Under the pieces are notes generated by a model, which was given only the letters and a program-made list of their open reading frames with translations, had not been told where the DNA came from and searched no databases. 64,000 nt of DNA, taken from positions 19,604-83,603 of the forward strand of contig JAGBDR010000089.1 in assembly GCA_017937385.1 (NCBI GenBank), written 5' to 3'. Positions 34,924 to 41,730 of the stretch are shown here, one piece after another. Within the stretch, counting starts at the first letter, position 1. Each line of letters starts with the position of its first letter. Source of the DNA: Parabacteroides sp. (GTDB lineage Bacteria > Bacteroidota > Bacteroidia > Bacteroidales > Tannerellaceae). Position numbers and translations under genes: made by a program.

Positions 34924-36195
34924 TCACTCATAATGCAACGCCTCCGCCGGCGCCAGCCGCACCGCCTTACGGACGGGGAACCAGATGCCGATACAGATCA
35001 TGGCGGCCATCATCAGGTAAGCCGTAGTGAAAGTCACGAGGAAGCGTACGCAGGTGAACGGTTGCCGATAGGTGTCGAGCTTATCCAAATACACCATATT
35101 GAATGCGAAAAAGAGGACAAATGGCAACGTCAGCCCCAGCAAGCACAATCCCTCGGCATACATATAGCGTTTCAGCGTAATCCGGTGGGCACCCAACGCC
35201 ATCCGAAGACCGATCTCGCCTTTGCGGTTCTGCATACGGAACCAGAAGGTACCGATAATCCCGAAGAAGACGTTTACCAACATGAATGCCATCAGCGACA
35301 TCTGGTTATTCGCCTCCCGCTCTTTCCAGCCCAATTGCCGTTCGCGGAAAGAGGAAATCGGGGTAATGCCGTAGACATAGAGGTTATTGACCCTCAACCG
35401 CTCCCCCATACCGTCCAGGAAACGATTCATCTCGTTCTGCGTATAAGGACGTTTCATGCGGACGCAGAACTCGGCGCTACTGGCACCGAAACTATTGACG
35501 ACCGAATTGTAGAGTTCCCCCTCCAAACACTGGAAAAAAGCGGCTTCCGGACGTGCGTATTCGTTCGTGCGGATAGGAACGGAAACCGCAGCGATCTCGG
35601 ACGTCTGTTCACGCCCGCTGTGGTACATACGGCGGCCGGTAACGTTCGGGACGCCAGGATAGCACCCTTCCGCCATTTTAGGCGTGACCACAACCACGTT
35701 GTGCCGCCCGGCGACCTTATCGTAGACCGGTTCCCCGTCGGTTGTCCGGATACGGAAGAGGCGGAAATATTCGGGCGTGACGTTGCGCATCTGAAACGTT
35801 TTCATGTTTTTGGCATAAACGGTATCGCCGTCCACCGGTTTGACTTCCCGCCAGGAGTTGCCGTTCGAATAGGGACAGGAATAGAAAGTGACACAGACAT
35901 CCTCAACCTCCGGATTCAGACGGATTTGGTCCATCAGCCGCGTCAGATCTTCCGGGTCGGACGAACGGTAGAGGCTGTCGGGGACGTAATCCGGTGCTTT
36001 CGCATCCAGTTTGCTCAGTTTGAACCGCCACACGTTCTCGATATCGAAGCCCAAAGGGGCATGATAGGTACGGAAGTCCACATAAAAGGCGTCTATCATC
36101 ATCCAAAGCACGGCAGCCACCACCAACAGTTCCGCAAATATCCAGCCGTTGTTATGGCGCTGGTTCCATATTATCTTTAAAAGATGCTTGATCAT
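34924..36195 (-). CDS. MacB/FtsX-like ABC permease, B-type (copy B2)
   Basis: 423 residues. LLKIIWNQRHNNGWIFAELLVVAAVLWMM begins the first membrane segment; the large periplasmic domain runs to about 280. The FtsX part has FFGIIGTFWFRMQNRKGEIGLRMALGAHR and the protein ends APAEALHYE. It starts 10 bp after the A2 gene, so A2 and B2 form a pair. Its closest relative in the window is B1 (37593-38861), which suggests tandem duplication of the A-B pair. Confidence 0.92.
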   Translation of the reverse strand: MIKHLLKIIWNQRHNNGWIFAELLVVAAVLWMMIDAFYVDFRTYHAPLGFDIENVWRFKLSKLDAKAPDYVPDSLYRSSDPEDLTRLMDQIRLNPEVEDVCVTFYSCPYSNGNSWREVKPVDGDTVYAKNMKTFQMRNVTPEYFRLFRIRTTDGEPVYDKVAGRHNVVVVTPKMAEGCYPGVPNVTGRRMYHSGREQTSEIAAVSVPIRTNEYARPEAAFFQCLEGELYNSVVNSFGASSAEFCVRMKRPYTQNEMNRFLDGMGERLRVNNLYVYGITPISSFRERQLGWKEREANNQMSLMAFMLVNVFFGIIGTFWFRMQNRKGEIGLRMALGAHRITLKRYMYAEGLCLLGLTLPFVLFFAFNMVYLDKLDTYRQPFTCVRFLVTFTTAYLMMAAMICIGIWFPVRKAVRLAPAEALHYE

Positions 36196-36205
36196 GGTTT
36201 TGTAT

Positions 36206-37468
36206 TCATTTACTGTTCAACGCTTCTACAATCTGTTCACGGGCAATACGAAAAGCAGGAAGTCCGGCGCTCAACAAGTTCAGCAGCAGGGTGAAGAGAA
36301 GAGCGGCGACAAACAAGCCGGGCTTGAAAAGCATTTCAAAGGTAACCAGCGTATCTTTTGTCAGCAAAAACGACTTGCCTACCTGGAGCAGCACGACGGA
36401 TAGGACGATCCCGATGCCCCCGCCTATCAGGGTCGTTATCAGGTTCTCAAACAAGACCTGTGCCAACAGCCGCCCTTTCGTCGCCTCGAACGCCTTGCGA
36501 AGTCCCATTTCGGAACGCCGCTTCTGGACGGACGACTGCACGACTCCCGTCAGGTTCAGTGTCGGGACCAACAGCAGGAAAAGCAACAGAGGCGCCTTGT
36601 TGATCCAGTATTCCATCCAACCGACCCGGATACCCCCGTCCATATCGGTCGATCCCAAGGCAAGATCCAAACGGGAAAAGACGGAGTTTATCCCCAACAC
36701 GAACTCCCGGCCGGCCGCATTATAACGGCTGACCGCCTGTCCGACTTCCGCACGGATCGCCTCGAAATCCTTCTTTGAACGAGCCAGGATCACTCCCTGG
36801 AAACTACCGCTGACGCCTCCGCACGACCGACTGTTCGTGTAACCCGCATAACTGGTATAAGGCGCCCAGAGGTCGGCATAGGTACAGTCGGCAACCCGCG
36901 ACGGGTCTTCCACCACTCCCGTAACCGTATGCGGCACGGAGCCGATCAGCACCACTTTGCCGACCGGAGGTTCCGATCCGAACAATTTGCGTGCCAACCT
37001 GTTCGCCATGACCACACGTGGCAGGCCGGACTCGAAATCCGCCTCTGTAAACGGTTTGCCGGAAAGAAAACGGAAGTCGAAAATCTTCCAGAAGCCGGAG
37101 TCGGTATATTTGATCTGATACTCCTCGAACAACTGGCGGTCCGGCAAGTAGACAATCGCCTGGCTGTTCGCCATCGCCGTCACCGCTTCGGGCGTCTGAA
37201 GCGGATAAAGGCATTCTTTTACTACACCGTCGGACATGGCGGTCGAATTCAGGCTTTTGCCATCCCGCGAATCCGCCCGGATCCCCATGATATAAAGCAT
37301 CCGGTCACGGTTCGACTCCGGACGGAAACCGACCAGCCGGATCTGGAACTGCAATACGACTACCAGTATCATCGCAATCGAAAGCGCCGTCCCCAAAATC
37401 GAGACCGTACTGGTCAACCGATTCTCCTTCAACATCAGGAACGCTTGTTTAATGTATTGTTTGAACAT
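36206..37468 (-). CDS. MacB/FtsX-like ABC permease, A-type (copy A2)
   Basis: 420 residues. N-terminus YIKQAFLMLKENRLTSTVSILGTALSIAMILVVVLQF, periplasmic MacB domain with QIKYTDSGFWKIFDFRFLSGKPFT, FtsX coupling segment SSVQKRRSEMGLRKAFEATKGR, and end REQIVEALNSK. The same QIKYTDxGFWKIF motif is in A1, and a similar motif (TNDGFWRVFDFTFVAGKPY) is in A3, showing common descent. The usual GA in the coupling region is EA here. Confidence 0.92.
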   Translation of the reverse strand: MFKQYIKQAFLMLKENRLTSTVSILGTALSIAMILVVVLQFQIRLVGFRPESNRDRMLYIMGIRADSRDGKSLNSTAMSDGVVKECLYPLQTPEAVTAMANSQAIVYLPDRQLFEEYQIKYTDSGFWKIFDFRFLSGKPFTEADFESGLPRVVMANRLARKLFGSEPPVGKVVLIGSVPHTVTGVVEDPSRVADCTYADLWAPYTSYAGYTNSRSCGGVSGSFQGVILARSKKDFEAIRAEVGQAVSRYNAAGREFVLGINSVFSRLDLALGSTDMDGGIRVGWMEYWINKAPLLLFLLLVPTLNLTGVVQSSVQKRRSEMGLRKAFEATKGRLLAQVLFENLITTLIGGGIGIVLSVVLLQVGKSFLLTKDTLVTFEMLFKPGLFVAALLFTLLLNLLSAGLPAFRIAREQIVEALNSK

Positions 37469-37590
37469 AGGGAATGATTTATGATTTATGATTTATGCCA
37501 CATAATTTATGATTTCAGGTTTATGACCTACGATGAAAAACGCTATCGTTTCCCATAAATCATAAATCATAAATCTAAAATCATAAATCT
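37469..37590. repeat. ATTTATGATTT repeats in inverted blocks
   Basis: Tandem GATTTATGA units (37473-37495) and inverse ATAAATCAT units (37554-37587) flank a 60-bp centre. The block fills the 124-bp gap between the B1 stop and the A2 start, inside the permease operon. Confidence 0.75.
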
Positions 37591-37592
37591 TC

Positions 37593-38861
37593 TCACTCAT
37601 AATGCAACGCTTCCGCCGGATTCATCCTTGTGATCTTGCGTGCCGGTAGCCAGATGCCGACCCGGATCATGCCGGCCAGCAAGAGGAACGCGCCGCCGAC
37701 TACGACTAACAACCGCCACCAGGTGTAAGGCAGACGTCCGGTATCGGGCAAGTCGAAATAAATCATGTTCAGCATGAACACTAAAATCAGCGGGATTGCA
37801 AAGGCCAACAACAACAGCCCTTCTTGGTTGAGGTGGCGTTTCAACATGCCATGCGAAGCGCCGATGGCCGAACGCAACCCCATTTCGCCCCGGCGGGACT
37901 GCGTGCGGAGCCAGAACGTGCCGACGATGCCGAAAAAGACATTCACCAGCATGAAGCCGACCAGCACCATCTTCTTCTTCAGGTTGTCCGTGCGGCTTTT
38001 CAGGATAACCGGCCGTTGCTCTTCCAAGGGGATGACACAGGAAACGTACAGGTTGTTCACCGTCAGCCGTTCGCCCATCGCTTCCAGGAAGCCGTCCATC
38101 TCCTCCTTGCGGAAGCCGTCATTCATGCGGACCAGACAGTCCATGTTCTGGGCTTTCATCTCATTTACAAACTCAACTATATCCTCATCCGTTCTCATCA
38201 ATTGGTAAAAGCAAGGGGCGCTTTTCTCAAATTCATTCTGCCGGATGGGAGAGGTAACGGCGGCGACCGTCATGGAATTCGTACTCTTGTTGCTCCATTT
38301 CACCTGTTTGCCCACGCCCGATTGCCCGGCAAAGAGACTCGTCACCATATCTTCCGAAAGAACAATGTCGCCACTGTTTTGCTCCACAACCGGACGCGCC
38401 GGACGGCCCTCCTGGTCGCTAATCCGAAAGACATCAAAGTAATGGGGTGACACCGTAAACATCTGGTAATAATTAGGCTTCACGCTTGTATCGGCATCCG
38501 CCCGGACCAACTGGGCCCAGCGGTTCGACCAGGTATAAGGGCACGCGCTATAAGCCAAACACACCTCCTCCACCTCTTTCGCCTGCCGGATGTTGTCAAC
38601 CAAACGAAGGAGGTCTTCCCCCTCGGTCGTCGCCAGCGAGGAATCCGGGACATAGCCCGGTATATCGGAACTTATCTTACCGATATTTACCTTATATACA
38701 TTCGTGATGTCGAACCCCAACGGCTTGTTATAGGTGCAAAACTCAACCAGGAACGAATCCATCATGACGCACAACACGCCGAAAACCAACGCCAACTCCA
38801 TGAATATCCAACCGTTGTTCCGCCGTTGGTTCCAAATAATCGTCCATATATGCTTAATCAT
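37593..38861 (-). CDS. MacB/FtsX-like ABC permease, B-type (copy B1)
   Basis: 422 residues. IWTIIWNQRRNNGWIFMELALVFGVLCVMMD starts the first membrane segment. The FtsX domain has FFGIVGTFWLRTQSRRGEMGLRSAIGASH and the end NPAEALHYE. It begins 12 bp after A1, forming the first A-B pair behind the adaptor gene. Confidence 0.92.
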   Translation of the reverse strand: MIKHIWTIIWNQRRNNGWIFMELALVFGVLCVMMDSFLVEFCTYNKPLGFDITNVYKVNIGKISSDIPGYVPDSSLATTEGEDLLRLVDNIRQAKEVEEVCLAYSACPYTWSNRWAQLVRADADTSVKPNYYQMFTVSPHYFDVFRISDQEGRPARPVVEQNSGDIVLSEDMVTSLFAGQSGVGKQVKWSNKSTNSMTVAAVTSPIRQNEFEKSAPCFYQLMRTDEDIVEFVNEMKAQNMDCLVRMNDGFRKEEMDGFLEAMGERLTVNNLYVSCVIPLEEQRPVILKSRTDNLKKKMVLVGFMLVNVFFGIVGTFWLRTQSRRGEMGLRSAIGASHGMLKRHLNQEGLLLLAFAIPLILVFMLNMIYFDLPDTGRLPYTWWRLLVVVGGAFLLLAGMIRVGIWLPARKITRMNPAEALHYE

Positions 38862-38873
38862 TGTCTTACTTTT

Positions 38874-40145
38874 TTATCGGTTAAACTCTTCTCCGTCTTT
38901 CAAGGAGGTAACAATCTTCTGGCGGGCAATGCGCATTGCCGGCAGGCCTGCCGAAAGCAGGTTCAGCAACAGGCTGAACAGCAACGCCAAGAGGAATACG
39001 GCGGGCTGGAAAATCATGTCCCCACTCAACGACGTGTCGCGGCTCTGCAACAGGAAATCCTTGCAGATAGGCAGAAACAGTAGGGAGAGCACCAGTCCCG
39101 CCAGGCCGCCGATCAAGGTGATCACGCTATTCTCATACAGCACCTGCCGGACCAGCACGCCGCTGGTGGCGCCAAACGCCTTGCGGACCCCCATCTCCGC
39201 CCGCCGCTTCTGTACCGCCGACTGCGTGACGCCCAACAGGTTCAACGCCGGGACCAGCAACAGGAACAACAGGAGGCCGCCGGTCTCCAAAAGGTAATCT
39301 TTCAAAGCGACCTTGCGCTGCCCGATCGAGCCGATAGCGATGTCGAAGCGGGTGATGGGATTCTCGAAAAAGTTGATCTTCGCGTCCCGCTTCATCCCGT
39401 TATACCGTTCCACCTGCTTCAGCAACTCCTGCCGGATCGCGTCGAAGTCGCGGCTGTCCTTTGCCAAGAGGCAGGTGGAGAACCAGCCGGCCATATTCTC
39501 GTGGCCGGTATTGTTCATCAGGAACCAATCTGTCGTATAAGGAACCCACACATCCCCGAAAGCGGTATCGGCGGCACGGCTGACCTCTTTCACGACCCCG
39601 CAGATCGTATAGTTTGCCAAGTCGAGGATGACGGTCTTCCCGACTACATCGGTCGTCCCGTAAAGTTTCCGGGCGACGCTCTCCGACACGACCGCCAGCG
39701 GGATCGCCGAGTCGAAGTCCGCCTGCGTAAACGGTTTGCCGGCGAGGAAGCGGAAAGAAAAGATCTTCCAGAAGCCGGGGTCCGTATATTTGATCTGGTA
39801 ACCCTTGTACATCCGTTTCCCCGGTATGGACAGGGGCTTCAACTGCACGGCATAGCCGGAAACCGCCTCCGGCAACTGCAAAGAGTAGAAACATTCCTTC
39901 ACGGCTTCGGGCGACATATTCCCCCGGTTCCAACCGCTGCTGGTCTGTACCTCCGTCCCGCTGTCCACATACATCATCCGGTCGCGGTGGTTCTCCGGAT
40001 AGTAACTGGCACACTGTATCTGGAACACCAGGACGATAACCATGATCATGGCAATGGAGATGGCTGTTCCGGAAATGGAGATGACGCTGACGAGACGATT
40101 CTCCTTCAACATCTGGAGGGATTGTTTGAGATAATGTTTGAGCAT
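38874..40145 (-). CDS. MacB/FtsX-like ABC permease, A-type (copy A1)
   Basis: 423 residues. YLKQSLQMLKENRLVSVISISGTAISIAMIMVIVLVF is the first membrane segment; the periplasmic part includes QIKYTDPGFWKIFSFRFLAGKPFT. The FtsX coupling region is SAVQKRRAEMGVRKAFGATSG. The end (IVTSLKDGEEFNR) is longer than in A2 and A3. It is the first permease gene after the adaptor gene, 75 bp away. Confidence 0.92.
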   Translation of the reverse strand: MLKHYLKQSLQMLKENRLVSVISISGTAISIAMIMVIVLVFQIQCASYYPENHRDRMMYVDSGTEVQTSSGWNRGNMSPEAVKECFYSLQLPEAVSGYAVQLKPLSIPGKRMYKGYQIKYTDPGFWKIFSFRFLAGKPFTQADFDSAIPLAVVSESVARKLYGTTDVVGKTVILDLANYTICGVVKEVSRAADTAFGDVWVPYTTDWFLMNNTGHENMAGWFSTCLLAKDSRDFDAIRQELLKQVERYNGMKRDAKINFFENPITRFDIAIGSIGQRKVALKDYLLETGGLLLFLLLVPALNLLGVTQSAVQKRRAEMGVRKAFGATSGVLVRQVLYENSVITLIGGLAGLVLSLLFLPICKDFLLQSRDTSLSGDMIFQPAVFLLALLFSLLLNLLSAGLPAMRIARQKIVTSLKDGEEFNR

Positions 40146-40149
40146 AATA

Positions 40150-40216
40150 TAGGATTTATGATTTTTGATTTATGATTTATGATTTTACGTAGAGGCGCAG
40201 GGCCCTGCGTCTCTAC
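40150..40216. repeat. ATTTATGATTT repeats plus second copy of the 28-bp palindrome
   Basis: GATTTATGA units at 40152-40186 run directly into an imperfect copy (one mismatch, GAGGCG for GAGACG) of the 34121-34148 palindrome at 40189-40216. The two sit between the adaptor gene and the first permease gene. Confidence 0.8.
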
Positions 40217-40220
40217 ACAT

Positions 40221-41471
40221 TCAATTATCCCATAATTTCAATTTGTTCTTTTCCTTGTAGGCATTCATGTCCGAGATGACTACCTCGTCGCCCTCCTGCA
40301 GGCCGCTGACCACCTCGACATACTCGTAGTTGCTGTCGCCCAACTGCACCTTGCGTTTCAGCAATTGGCCTCCATTGACGACAAAGAGTTCGTACTCGCC
40401 CTTTCCGACATAATAGGAAGAGTTGGCAATGCGGAGCACGTCGTCTTTCACGGCATTCATCACATAGACATCGGTCTTCAGGCCGGAACGGAGTCGCTTG
40501 TGGTTGTCTTCCTCCAACTGGACGGTGAACGAGATCACGCCGTTCTTCGACAAAGGGGTCACATCGCTGACCGTCCCTTCCAGTTTGTCGCTGCCGATCT
40601 TGACCACCGCCTTGCTGCCGGCGGCGATGCGGTCGCCGTAGGTGTCGGCAATCTCGCCCTCGATCTTGAAGTGCGACAGGTCGGATACGATCGCCACCTT
40701 CGCCCCCTGGCCGATCTGCGCCCCGATCTCGTTGTTCACGTAGGTCAGGATCGCTTTGCGGGGCGAACGGATCCGGGCGTCCTCCAGCGTGCGCCGGGTT
40801 TCGGCAAGGCTTTTGCGGAAGATATTCAATTCCAACTCCTTTACTTTCAGATCCGCTTCGGCAAGGGCCTGTTCGTTGGCGTATTTCTGTTCGTCCTCCT
40901 TCAGTTTGAGAAGGCTCACGTTGTAGTCGAGTTCCACCTGGCGCACCTTGTCGGTCGTGCCGGCACCGAGGCTGTCCAAATAACGTTCGTTGCGGAGTTC
41001 GACCGCCTTGCGGTCCAGCTCCATGCGGGAGACCTTGAGGTTCATCTCCATTTCCGACAGCTTGTTGTGGTTCATCACGCGCTGCTGTTGCAGTTGCAGG
41101 CTCTTCATCTGCTCCTCGTCCAACTGTTTGTTGTATTCCGTCTCGGCGCTCTGCAAATCCAGCCTCAGGATCGGCGTACCGGCATCGACCGAGTCGCCGC
41201 CCCGCTTATACACCTCCACGATACGGGAATTGATCGGCGAGTTGATGATCTCCTCAAATGCCGGGACTACCTTGCCGGACGCGCTGACCGACACTTCGAT
41301 TACGCCCCGGTCGACCACCGACAGGTTCAGGTCCTTCCGCTTCAGGCTGGTTTGAAGCATGGAGATCACCACCACGACCAAGGCGACAAGACCGCCGGCA
41401 ACCGCCCCTATCTTGACAAACTGTTTGCGCTGTTCTTTTCGCTGTACTTCTTTTGAAATCGCTCTGTCCAT
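40221..41471 (-). CDS. HlyD/MacA-type periplasmic adaptor
   Basis: 416 residues. One N-terminal membrane segment (IGAVAGGLVALVVVVISML) is followed by a barrel-sandwich half, a long coiled-coil hairpin (about 110-230, EEQMKSLQLQQQRVMNHNKLSEMEM to NIFRKSLAETRRTLEDARIRSP), the second half and a beta-barrel. It should link the MacB-like permeases to TolC. It is the first gene of the permease operon, with a perfect sigma-54 promoter and upstream activator site. Confidence 0.93.
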   Translation of the reverse strand: MDRAISKEVQRKEQRKQFVKIGAVAGGLVALVVVVISMLQTSLKRKDLNLSVVDRGVIEVSVSASGKVVPAFEEIINSPINSRIVEVYKRGGDSVDAGTPILRLDLQSAETEYNKQLDEEQMKSLQLQQQRVMNHNKLSEMEMNLKVSRMELDRKAVELRNERYLDSLGAGTTDKVRQVELDYNVSLLKLKEDEQKYANEQALAEADLKVKELELNIFRKSLAETRRTLEDARIRSPRKAILTYVNNEIGAQIGQGAKVAIVSDLSHFKIEGEIADTYGDRIAAGSKAVVKIGSDKLEGTVSDVTPLSKNGVISFTVQLEEDNHKRLRSGLKTDVYVMNAVKDDVLRIANSSYYVGKGEYELFVVNGGQLLKRKVQLGDSNYEYVEVVSGLQEGDEVVISDMNAYKEKNKLKLWDN

Positions 41472-41511
41472 ATTTAATCGTGTTTGAATTCATCTTTCCG
41501 GCATTTTCATG

Positions 41512-41526
41512 GCAAACTTCGTGCCA
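41512..41526 (-). promoter_or_regulatory. Sigma-54 promoter of the adaptor-permease operon
   Basis: Minus strand TGGCACG (41526-41520), N4, TTGC (41515-41512): perfect RpoN consensus, 41 bp before the ATG at 41471. A possible -7 box (TACTTTTG, 41532-41525) overlaps it. Confidence 0.9.
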
Positions 41527-41570
41527 AAAGTATAAGTCACTGATTTTAAGAGCGTCTTCTTTTTCGCAAG

Positions 41571-41595
41571 TGTTCAATATCGGACAGTGTGTTCG
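41571..41595 (-). promoter_or_regulatory. Probable activator sites upstream of the adaptor gene
   Basis: TGTTCAATATCGGACA (41571-41586), the inverse of the TGTCCGANAATGAACA-type motif, is followed by a half-site TGTTCG at 41590. The order ACAGTGTG-TYCG is the same as upstream of TolC (29105-29116). Confidence 0.7.
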
Positions 41596-41620
41596 GTTTT
41601 GGGAAAACAAAAAACGGACA

Positions 41621-41708
41621 GGCACCGGATTCGGGACGGATGGGCATCCGTTTCCAATCCGATGCCCATCCATTACGAATCCGATGCCCGTCCGTCTATA
41701 CGGGAATC
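41621..41708. repeat. Four 22-bp tandem repeats (GATGCCC family)
   Basis: Units start at 41621, 41643, 41665 and 41687. The first two read GGCAYCSG..., the last two CCCRTCC..., and GGATGGGCATCC / GATGCCCATCC make the core near-palindromic. It lies between the GH2 stop and the adaptor promoter. Confidence 0.8.
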
Positions 41709-41730
41709 AGAAAGTATGGCAATCATATCC

